Origin: Desulfuromonas soudanensis | GTDB lineage: Bacteria; Desulfobacterota; Desulfuromonadia; Desulfuromonadales; WTL | DNA: 64,000 bases | Reading direction: 5' to 3' | Assembly: GCF_001278055.1 (NCBI RefSeq) | Contig: NZ_CP010802.1 | Coordinates: 3,224,001-3,288,000 of the forward strand | Shown here: positions 1 through 7,251 of the stretch, one piece after another | Layout: each line of letters begins with the position of its first letter | Numbering within the stretch: the stretch's first letter is position 1 | Made by a program: the position numbers and the translations under genes | The notes under the pieces: generated by a model | Told to the model about the DNA's origin: nothing | What the model saw: only the letters and a program-made list of their open reading frames with translations | Databases searched by the model: none

Positions 1-11
1 CCAAAAGGCGT

Positions 12-2273
12 CTAGAAGATTTTTTTCACTTTGACTTCCCAACGCTGCTCGACGCGGTCGGGGGTACTTACCCCTGCGGTGCGGGTGCCGTAGGCATAGT
101 CCAGGCCCACCTGCAGCTTTTCAAAATTGGCGCCCGTGCTTGCATACCAGGTCAGGGCACCAGTATCCTCAGGGTTTCTCAAGTCATATCGGACCCGGCC
201 GCCCACATAGTAGATTCTCGTCGGATAATACTCTCCCGCCAAAGTAATGATCGTAGCACTACTGTGGACCCCCGAGATCGGCACAAATCTTTCATATTCA
301 AGCTTCTGCTGCAACTGTGCGAGCTTGCGGACAATCCCATTGACAGTAAAAAAGCTGTACTTATAGTCCTGGGTGAGAAGCATATGAGTCAATGGCCCAA
401 AGGAACTGTGACGCCAATCATAATTGAGAGACAGACCCGCATCAACGGCTCTGCTCGGGGTGTAATTTAAGCGAGTCCGATGCTCATAGGACATGTCGAC
501 CACCGCACCGTTGTCGGATGCCACCAAAACCCCGCCCGAACCTATATTCCCGCCGGCAAATTCTCCCCCCCAAACTATCCGGTTGCTCACATCTGCAAGG
601 AATGTACGTCTGTCGTACCTGAGCCGATGTTCGGCTATGACCTGGGTGTCCGCAGTATTAGAATTAGAGAGAAAATCGTAGGTGACTTCCAGCCTGTTTC
701 GCCACGATCTGACCGAATGCTCGATAAACGCCCGGCTCGTTGAGCGGAAGACGTCGCCATCAATCTTCTCGACAGAGGTTTGCGACAAGGTCAAGCCAAG
801 GTCGCTTTCCGGAGTGACATATTCAGAGACTTCTCTGTCCAGGGTTCCGGTGCCATAAATAAACTTCTGCTCGAACCCCGCCCTGACCGACAGGGAAAGC
901 TCTGACTCGATACGCGCCCTGACAACCTGCTCCCAGAATTCGGTATCAAATCCGGTCGGTCCTGTACCGCCAAACTGAGCCACCGAATAGGAGCCGAAGA
1001 GATGATGTTTGGGTCGGCGATCACGATTCGAATAAAGCTCGAACCCGGCTCGCACGGCATGCCCCTCGCCAAAGTCCCCCCGTTTGAGTTCGGCCTCCAG
1101 CTGCGGGCTCAATATAAATTGGGCCCTTTTGAACATCTCGACCCGAGAAGAGGCAAACAGATTCGCTTCGTCCGTCTCGGCTCCTGAATTAAATTGGTTT
1201 CGTTCCTCCTGATGCCCGATAAAACGGAGACGCCACGCCGTATCGCGGTCAATTTGTCCCTGAACAAACAGGGGGACCTCTAATTCCTTCCGTAACAGAC
1301 CAATATCCATTTCACGGCTAAAAGTGTTAAAATTTGTTGCATTCCAATGGCCTCGTGCCGCCGTCGTGAAGAGATTCATGTCGTAGCGCTTTGTCGTCTC
1401 CCCGATGGCATCGAAATCTCGGGAGGTGGTATAACTGCCGTCGGCAGACAATTTTATCCAGTTGGTCAAATTGACCCATTGCCGGCGATAGGTATGATCG
1501 ACGGTCCCCAGCATGTAGATAGATTCATCGAAGTCTTGTAACGGGTTAATGGCATCCCGATGGGTAAACAGGCGATAGTGAAACCAGTTATCTTTTTTGT
1601 TGAGTGAGACAAAGGCGAGGTTGCGATCTCGGTATTCCTGAGGGGTGCTGCTTTTCAGATCCCGAACAAATATTTCCTCATAATCAATCAACAATCGGGG
1701 AAAGTTGGACAGGACATCCCGATACCTACCCTGATAATGCCCGTTGCGTATACCGACAACAAGGGTTGCACCTGAACGGATATGTTGCCCGTTGGAGAGG
1801 TTATTAATCGGGCCCTCAAGGTTGAAACTGTCGGTCGGAGAACTATTGAAAATACTGTCGACGTTGCTGGAAATGAACGTCGAACGATGCATGTCTTCGG
1901 AATAGAGATGCAGGCGAAAAGGCAACCCGCCCGGTTCGATACGGACATCGCCCCGGAACAACACCTTGCCGGTGTCGATATCGGTCTCGACATCATTCAA
2001 CTTGCTGGCCAAGGAGTTCCACTCGTAGCCGAGCGCGAAATCATATCGCCCCCCCTGTCCATGAGCCAGCAGCCCTTTCTGTTTGACCAGCAACGAGTAC
2101 TGCTGGGCAAAATAATTGGCGTCAAGAGTTCTTACGCCGCCATCTTCGGCCCAATGCTCGCCGTAATCGAGCTCCCCCACGAGGGACAGCGACGAGTCCT
2201 TCGCCCATGCGCCAGCAGGCAGAATTCCCATCGGGAAAATCAACAAGAATGTCAGAATCAGTTTTTGAAGCAT
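12..2273 (-). CDS. outer-membrane beta-barrel (porin-like) protein of cytochrome locus
   Basis: Predicted outer-membrane beta-barrel of about 754 residues. A signal peptide (MLQKLILTFLLIFPMG, then an Ala-rich cleavage region) is followed by a mature chain full of alternating hydrophobic/aromatic short strands and turns. It ends in Lys-Ile-Phe; a terminal aromatic residue is typical of barrel proteins. It has no CxxCH haem motif and no MtrB-type CxxC that I can see. The ATG at 2273 is chosen because the signal peptide starts there; the frame is open further upstream. It is the last gene of the minus-strand cytochrome locus, after a terminator. By analogy with porin-cytochrome conduits it may hold a cytochrome across the outer membrane. 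Barrel assignment is fairly safe; the conduit role is inference. Confidence 0.75.
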   Translation of the reverse strand: MLQKLILTFLLIFPMGILPAGAWAKDSSLSLVGELDYGEHWAEDGGVRTLDANYFAQQYSLLVKQKGLLAHGQGGRYDFALGYEWNSLASKLNDVETDIDTGKVLFRGDVRIEPGGLPFRLHLYSEDMHRSTFISSNVDSIFNSSPTDSFNLEGPINNLSNGQHIRSGATLVVGIRNGHYQGRYRDVLSNFPRLLIDYEEIFVRDLKSSTPQEYRDRNLAFVSLNKKDNWFHYRLFTHRDAINPLQDFDESIYMLGTVDHTYRRQWVNLTNWIKLSADGSYTTSRDFDAIGETTKRYDMNLFTTAARGHWNATNFNTFSREMDIGLLRKELEVPLFVQGQIDRDTAWRLRFIGHQEERNQFNSGAETDEANLFASSRVEMFKRAQFILSPQLEAELKRGDFGEGHAVRAGFELYSNRDRRPKHHLFGSYSVAQFGGTGPTGFDTEFWEQVVRARIESELSLSVRAGFEQKFIYGTGTLDREVSEYVTPESDLGLTLSQTSVEKIDGDVFRSTSRAFIEHSVRSWRNRLEVTYDFLSNSNTADTQVIAEHRLRYDRRTFLADVSNRIVWGGEFAGGNIGSGGVLVASDNGAVVDMSYEHRTRLNYTPSRAVDAGLSLNYDWRHSSFGPLTHMLLTQDYKYSFFTVNGIVRKLAQLQQKLEYERFVPISGVHSSATIITLAGEYYPTRIYYVGGRVRYDLRNPEDTGALTWYASTGANFEKLQVGLDYAYGTRTAGVSTPDRVEQRWEVKVKKIF

Positions 2274-2333
2274 GGACACCCTGGAAGCCTTTACGGACGA
2301 CGACAAAAGAAACAAGCACCGGAAAAAAGAGGG

Positions 2334-2351
2334 CTGCAAGGATCATTCCCA
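2334..2351 (-). promoter_or_regulatory. possible sigma-54 promoter for the barrel gene (weak)
   Basis: On the minus strand GG and GC are exactly 10 bases apart (GGGAATGATCCTTGCA), about 60 bases before the ATG. The -12 half (TTGCA) fits well; the -24 half is poor. It follows the terminator at 2469-2505, so a separate promoter would make sense. Confidence 0.35.
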
Positions 2352-2468
2352 AGGCTCAGGCACCGCGAGACCTACTAACAAAGCATCCACGCCCCCCATT
2401 GGACGTAGAACCTCGCGATATAACCCTTTTCCACAACGCCGAATCACCGGTATTCGGCCCTCCCTCGC

Positions 2469-2505
2469 AAAAAAAAAGGCGGGACCCGGAGGCCCCGCCT
2501 TTTTT
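2469..2505 (-). terminator. intrinsic terminator after tetrahaem cytochrome gene
   Basis: GC-rich stem GGCGGG/CCCGCC flanked by a run of A on one side and T on the other, about 12 bases after the stop codon of the tetrahaem gene. The minus-strand transcript ends in a long U run. It could also work in the other direction. Confidence 0.85.
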
Positions 2506-2517
2506 CGCTGAAACAAA

Positions 2518-3174
2518 TTACTTCGAATGGCAGGTGGTGCAAAGAGCCGAAGCGGCATTGGTAACCTGCAGGAAGGTGGAAACGCCGACCTTACCATGCA
2601 CGTCGTGGCAGGAAGAGCACCACACGACGTCGGTCTTGGCCCCGGCGACAGACAGGGTCTGACTGAAGAGGGGGAGGCCGCCGGCAGCTGCAACCAATTC
2701 GGTGTCTCCGCCAGTAATAGCATCGCCGTAGGACATGCCGATCGGATGGTCGTTGGACATGTCGGCGCCGAGGTTGGCACCTGCACTGAGAGTGGCGGTC
2801 ACGGCCAGCGCAGTAGCACCAAGGCTGTTGGGCGGATTGGTCAGGGTGTTGCCGATCGAGCCGTCATGACAGGAGAGGCAGAGAACCGCGTCGGTCAAAG
2901 CCACATCGGCCGCCAGGGGGACCGCATTCATGGTACCGGTCGGATTGCCGTAGGTCCCGGTGGGAGTGGTGTCGTTGGTGCGGTTCCACAGGGGTGCGGT
3001 GCCGGAAGCGGAGGCACCGTGCGGGGTGTGGCAGAACACGCAGGTTTCATCGGTGTTCGAACCGGAGCCATTGACGTTTCCGCTGGACAGGTCATGCTTG
3101 GTGTCCTTGATAACCGCCATGGCAGGGGCGGCGGCCAGCACGAGTGCGGCTGCCAGTACGAGAACCTTCTTCAT
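2518..3174 (-). CDS. OmcE-like tetrahaem c-type cytochrome
   Basis: Secreted cytochrome of 218 residues. The start at 3174 is set by a near-perfect Shine-Dalgarno (AAGGAGGT) and the signal peptide MKKVLVLAAALVLAAAPAMA. Four CxxCH motifs are present: CVFCH, CLSCH, CSSCH and CTTCH, the last almost at the C-terminus. Around them are TKHDLS, CHTPHGA, APLWNR, CHDGSIG and HPIG. This layout (short tetrahaem, doubled-CxxCH family, TPH and PLWNR after the first haem) matches my memory of Geobacter OmcE, which polymerises into extracellular filaments. The neighbours (two NHL propellers, larger cytochromes, a barrel) fit such a locus. A strong sigma-54 promoter lies upstream and a terminator directly downstream, so it can be expressed on its own at high level. 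Filament formation is inference. Confidence 0.8.
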   Translation of the reverse strand: MKKVLVLAAALVLAAAPAMAVIKDTKHDLSSGNVNGSGSNTDETCVFCHTPHGASASGTAPLWNRTNDTTPTGTYGNPTGTMNAVPLAADVALTDAVLCLSCHDGSIGNTLTNPPNSLGATALAVTATLSAGANLGADMSNDHPIGMSYGDAITGGDTELVAAAGGLPLFSQTLSVAGAKTDVVWCSSCHDVHGKVGVSTFLQVTNAASALCTTCHSK

Positions 3175-3271
3175 TTTGCTACCTCCTTGTTTTAGGTGAC
3201 CCTTTGCCACCTGTTGTTGATAGTGCCTCTGTCGACTTTTGCCCCGATGGACTCAACCGACCGATATATCA

Positions 3272-3290
3272 AAAGCAACAGATATGCCAA
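3272..3290 (-). promoter_or_regulatory. sigma-54 (-24/-12) promoter of the tetrahaem cytochrome gene
   Basis: Minus strand reads TGGCATATCTGTTGCT, with GG-N10-GC spacing and both half-sites matching the TGGCAY-N5-TTGCW consensus. It lies about 100 bases before the ATG in a 257-base gap. Confidence 0.85.
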
Positions 3291-3431
3291 ATCAAACTCG
3301 CAAGATTTTTTACACTAAATCCGATGTGTTGGGGCGGCATCTTCTCCTCGGAGATTCTCTTCAAACTGGTGAATTGGCCAAATCACTCCGCCCTCCCTGT
3401 GAAATAACATGACCAACTCCGCAAAGCCATG

Positions 3432-4529
3432 CTATGGCCGCGGTCGTTGTTTCTCCATGTAATCGAGCAGCCTGGTTTTATCCTCTTTGGTAAATGGCTT
3501 TTGGGAGAGGTACTTCTCGCCCATATATTGCCAGACCGAGAAGCGCTTCCCCATTGACTCAGCGACATAAATACGATCATTCCCATCGACATAGACCGAC
3601 TTGGGGGCGGAAAAACCGAAGATGCTCGCGGAGGGTCTCCCCTCTCCCACGGTCAGCAGCAGGGTACCGTCTGGCTTGAATACGAAAAGGTTGGAGCGAC
3701 GACCGTCAACGGCATAGAGGTTACCCTCACTATCAAAGGAGACATCCTTTGGATTTTCAAACTGGGCAATCTGGTCACCCCGCTCCCCAAAACGATACAA
3801 AAAATGCCCGTCGGCATCAAACACCTGAATCCGGGCATTCAACGTATCGGCGACAAACAGTTGTCCGCGACCATCAAAAGCAAGCCCCTGGGGCACAAAA
3901 AACTCACCGTCACCACTCCCTCGCTTCCCGAAGGAAAAGAGGTAGTTCCCCCGCATATCGAAGACGACGATTTTGTTGTCGATACTGTCCGAAACGTAAA
4001 TCCGGCCAAGTTCCTCCCGTACTGCAATATAACTTGGATTGTTAATTATCGCCTTATCCCCCCCGAAAGAAAAAAGCGGGCGGCGGTCAGGGGCAAAAAC
4101 CAGAATCTTGCCCAAACCCATATCGGCGACATAGAGATTCCCCTGGCTGTCGACATCGAGTCCGGCCGGGGTCACCAACACGGCAACCTTGGTCAGCAGT
4201 TCAGCGGTCTTTCGATTGAAATCAAATATTCTTATATTTTTCTCGTGAATATCCGAAACGTAGACAAGTCCGGCACCATTGCTGGCAATGCCAAAAGGTG
4301 TCTTGAATGCGACCTCGTTATTATCCCCCAAAAGCTTGACCATAGCTTTTTGTGTACCGGTCTTCGCGAAATCCCCCTCAGTATAATAGACGCCGATCCA
4401 TTCGAGTCGCGGCTGATCCGGGGGGGCCGGCCAAACAAACCGTGGCAGCTCGGGAGTCGTGGCACACCCGGTCAAATACAAAAGACCAAATAAACCAACA
4501 ACCAGGATTCTTCCTTTCAAATGAATCAT
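3432..4529 (-). CDS. NHL-repeat (six-bladed beta-propeller) lipoprotein
   Basis: 365-residue lipoprotein. The signal sequence ends in a lipobox (YLTGC). A short N-terminal segment (PRLEWIGVYYTEGDF) precedes about six NHL-type repeats, recognisable by recurring blocks such as NLYVADMG, IYVSDSIDNKIVVFD, LFVADTLNARIQVFD and IYVAESMGKRFSVW. The ATG at 4529 has an AGGAG site 7 bases upstream and puts the signal peptide at the N-terminus. It is a paralogue of the gene at 5844-6953. NHL propellers usually bind proteins or polysaccharide; here one may serve as a scaffold or chaperone for cytochromes at the outer surface (inference). Confidence 0.88.
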   Translation of the reverse strand: MIHLKGRILVVGLFGLLYLTGCATTPELPRFVWPAPPDQPRLEWIGVYYTEGDFAKTGTQKAMVKLLGDNNEVAFKTPFGIASNGAGLVYVSDIHEKNIRIFDFNRKTAELLTKVAVLVTPAGLDVDSQGNLYVADMGLGKILVFAPDRRPLFSFGGDKAIINNPSYIAVREELGRIYVSDSIDNKIVVFDMRGNYLFSFGKRGSGDGEFFVPQGLAFDGRGQLFVADTLNARIQVFDADGHFLYRFGERGDQIAQFENPKDVSFDSEGNLYAVDGRRSNLFVFKPDGTLLLTVGEGRPSASIFGFSAPKSVYVDGNDRIYVAESMGKRFSVWQYMGEKYLSQKPFTKEDKTRLLDYMEKQRPRP

Positions 4530-4591
4530 ATGCAAGCTCCTGTATAAGTATTTTGTGCTAGTTGATATTTTTTCCACCAATAGCTGATCGT

Positions 4592-5581
4592 CTATTTTTT
4601 GTGACAGATCTGACACAGCGCAAAACGCGAAGTAATCCCCCGCTGGAGAAGTGCCGGGCCGTTCCCCCCATGAGGGTCATGACAACTACTGCAACTAAAT
4701 TCCCGGCCAGCACGACCAGGGTCAACTGGCCCACTCAAGGGATGTGAATCCCCACTTACCCCCCTGGTGACATGCCCATTTTTTCCGACATTTTCGTGAC
4801 ACAAAAGACAGACGTCGTTGATCGGCGCCACCATCTGCGCCGGGTTGTTGGATGCGTGGGAATCGTGGCAGATCAGGCAAAGGCCGGCGGCCACCGGTCC
4901 GTGGACGAACTTGTTGGCCTTGAAGGCCGCGACCTTGTCACTGTGGCAGCCGTTGCAAAGGGCGGCCTCGTCGGCGGGAACGGCATATTTGGCCGGTTTG
5001 CTGTCGAGGTTGTGGCAGTACCCGCAGCGGTAGACGCCGGCCGGGCCGTGAACATGGCTCTTGTCGAGCATCCGCCGGTGGCAGGCGGCGCAGGGGTTGG
5101 TCTCGGCGGTTTCGGCGTTGATCTCGATCTTGTCGGGATTCATGTTGTGGCAGGGGGCGCAGAGAGCCTCGCGGGCCGGGATGTGCATAACGAAGGGCTT
5201 GAAATCCTTAGGGACGGCGGTCGTCGGATCGGCCTGGTAGAAGATCTCGGCCACGGCGCCGGCGACCTTCTTGCCGGCGACGAATCCTTCGACCTTGACG
5301 AGATTTTTGCCCGGCGAGAAGGTCGGCTCGAGAATGAGAAAATCCTTAAAGGCTGCGCGGTACTCGGGAGACGAGACGTCGATAAGGTCGCTTTTTGCCC
5401 CGCCGAGCTCGATGGTCATCCCTTCGAGGGGGGGCGTGTTTCCCCCCTTGATGATGAGAAAGTCGGTGCGCGTCACCGAGGTCTTGTCCGCCGGGTAGAC
5501 GATCTCCAGAGACAGGGCGCGGCCGGCCTGCAGCAGGAGCCCCAAGGAAAGGAACATGGTCAACAGAACGGTCTTTTTCAT
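4592..5581 (-). CDS. octahaem c-type cytochrome with N-terminal beta-sandwich-like domain
   Basis: 329-residue secreted cytochrome. The signal peptide begins MKKTVLLTMFLSLGLLLQ. The first ~100 mature residues have no cysteine and look like an Ig-like beta domain (LEIVYPADKTSVTRTDFLIIKG). Eight CxxCH motifs then follow: CAPCH, CAACH, CGYCH, CNGCH, CLICH, CLLCH, CSSCH and CQICH. There is no lipobox, so it is probably periplasmic or exported. HGPVAAGLCLICHDSH is shared with the 25-haem protein at 7252-9216, suggesting common ancestry. It lies between the two NHL genes and is probably a wire element between inner and outer membrane (inference). The Shine-Dalgarno is weak (GGGGG). Confidence 0.9.
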   Translation of the reverse strand: MKKTVLLTMFLSLGLLLQAGRALSLEIVYPADKTSVTRTDFLIIKGGNTPPLEGMTIELGGAKSDLIDVSSPEYRAAFKDFLILEPTFSPGKNLVKVEGFVAGKKVAGAVAEIFYQADPTTAVPKDFKPFVMHIPAREALCAPCHNMNPDKIEINAETAETNPCAACHRRMLDKSHVHGPAGVYRCGYCHNLDSKPAKYAVPADEAALCNGCHSDKVAAFKANKFVHGPVAAGLCLICHDSHASNNPAQMVAPINDVCLLCHENVGKNGHVTRGVSGDSHPLSGPVDPGRAGREFSCSSCHDPHGGNGPALLQRGITSRFALCQICHKK

Positions 5582-5685
5582 CAACAACCCCCAGAAGAAT
5601 CGACTCAGGATAGAGCGAGCGTTTGCGTTTTTAGGCACCCATGCTTGACTGCAACAGCCCTGTTCAGTCAATTAAAAAAGGCTTA

Positions 5686-5825
5686 TTTTACCACTGAGGC
5701 GCAGAGACACAGAGGTAAAATCCATATTTATTTTTTTCAATAAAAACCTTGATCTCATTGATTTTTCTTGGCTTAACCAGAGAATATTTTGGCCCTTCTC
5801 CGTGTCTCTGTGCCTCTGTGGTGAA
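5686..5825. repeat. interspersed inverted-repeat element (CAGAGACACAGAG family), copy 1
   Basis: Left arm 5686-5717 contains CCACTGAGGCGCAGAGACAC; right arm 5795-5825 is its near-perfect reverse complement. About 75 AT-rich bases separate them. The same arms recur at several intergenic sites in this window. Confidence 0.8.
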
Positions 5826-5843
5826 TTCCCCACCTATCCACAA

Positions 5844-6953
5844 CTACTTACCTGCGGGAGCCTCAGGCATGAACCCGGGCGGAAAGTAGGTCTCACCGGG
5901 GAGGATCGGGTGCTCGGAGAGGTACTTTTCGTTGAGATACTGAAACTGGTGAATCATGCGATTGTAGGCGTCGGCGATCCAGATGGTATCGTTTTCATCG
6001 ACGTCGATGCCGCCGGGCTGGTTGAGGCCGCCGGGGGCGACGTCTCCCTGGGTGGCGTCGAAACGTCCGCCGACGGAGAGGAGATAATTCCCCTCGCGGT
6101 CGAAGATGACGAAGTGGTTGGCCATCGAGTCGGTGACGTAGACCTGCCCGGAAGGGCTGACGGCGATCCCCTTGGGAATCTGGAAGGAGCCGCTGGCCGT
6201 CCCCCGCTCGCCGAAAGAGCGCAGAAAACGCCCCTCGGGGTCGAGAACCTGGACCCGGGCGTTGAGGGCGTCGAGGACAAAGATATTGCCGTCGCCGTCC
6301 ACCTCGACATCGAGGGGGAAGTTGTACTCCCCGTCGCCGGTCCCGCGCTGGCCGAGGTAGCGCAGAAAGGTCCCCTCACCGTCGAAAACGGCAAGCCGGT
6401 GCTCCCCGGTATCGGTGACGTAGAGGCGGTCGTGTTTCGAGTCGACGGCGATGCCGGTGGGGCGGGTGAGGTGCCCCCGGCCGATTTCGCGGATGACGAC
6501 CTCGTCGGCACCGAAGAGGTAGATCACGTCATCGGCGGAATCGACCGCATAGAGACGGCCGCCGTCGCCGACGGAGAGCCCCGACGGAAATTTGAAAAAC
6601 TTGGTGTTCCCTTCCTGATCCTTGAGCTCGCGGATCCGGTGCTTTTCCAGGTCGAGAACGACGACCTTGTTGCCGGCGACGTCGGAGACGAAGACCCGTC
6701 TGCCGCCGTCGCTGGCGACTTCCTGGGGGCGCTCGAAGAGAAAATCCGGGAGTTCACGGCCGAGGACAGCCTCGGAGAAGGCGTTGGCTCCGGCCTGGCG
6801 GATGTCGCGGTCGGACTGGAAAAACCCGACATATTCGATGTGCGGCTCGGCGGTGCCGATGGGCCAGAAATAGCGCTGTTTCTGCACGGCGGCGGGCGCG
6901 CAGGCCGACAGGGTCAGGGCGAAAAGAGAGAGGATCAGCAGTCGCACCGGCAA
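5844..6953 (-). CDS. NHL-repeat (six-bladed beta-propeller) lipoprotein, paralogue
   Basis: About 369 residues, with a lipobox (LTLSAC) followed by PHIEYVGFFQSDRDI, which aligns with the start of the paralogue at 3432-4529. About six NHL blades follow (VFVSDVAGNKVVVLD, LYAVDSADDVIYLF, LYVTDTGEHRLAVFD, IFVLDALNARVQVLD, VYVTDSMANHFVIFD, IWIADAYNRMIHQF). The start is uncertain. I chose TTG at 6953 because a GAGGGG site precedes it and the signal peptide follows at once; GTG at 6947 or in-frame codons up to 7079 are alternatives. It sits between the 25-haem and 8-haem cytochrome genes and is probably in their transcription unit. Role as for the paralogue. Confidence 0.85.
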   Translation of the reverse strand: MPVRLLILSLFALTLSACAPAAVQKQRYFWPIGTAEPHIEYVGFFQSDRDIRQAGANAFSEAVLGRELPDFLFERPQEVASDGGRRVFVSDVAGNKVVVLDLEKHRIRELKDQEGNTKFFKFPSGLSVGDGGRLYAVDSADDVIYLFGADEVVIREIGRGHLTRPTGIAVDSKHDRLYVTDTGEHRLAVFDGEGTFLRYLGQRGTGDGEYNFPLDVEVDGDGNIFVLDALNARVQVLDPEGRFLRSFGERGTASGSFQIPKGIAVSPSGQVYVTDSMANHFVIFDREGNYLLSVGGRFDATQGDVAPGGLNQPGGIDVDENDTIWIADAYNRMIHQFQYLNEKYLSEHPILPGETYFPPGFMPEAPAGK

Positions 6954-7074
6954 ACGGGCGGAACACCCCTCAATGGTTGCGGAGTCATTCGCGTGTTTTC
7001 TCAGTCGATCAGCGTCTTTAAGCAAAGATTCGGCCTCATTCATCGAAAGAAATTGAAATTGCCCCCAGGACTTT

Positions 7075-7238
7075 TTCAACGCTGAGATACGGAGAACGGA
7101 GAATCGGAGAGAAAACCCTTGGTGGCCAATCCCTAGAGTTCTGGCTGGCCGAATCCTAAAAAGGACCGATCTGTTTTGTTTTCACAAGACCAGCATGCCG
7201 CGCTGTTTCTCTCTGTTTCTCTGCGCCTCTGCGTTAAG
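7075..7238. repeat. interspersed inverted-repeat element, copy 2
   Basis: Left arm 7075-7116 (CAACGCTGAGATACGGAG and on) and right arm 7201-7238 (TTTCTCTGCGCCTCTGCG) are approximate reverse complements. This is the same family as 5686-5825, in the gap between the 25-haem gene and the NHL gene. Confidence 0.7.
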
Positions 7239-7251
7239 GCCTTTCCCCGGG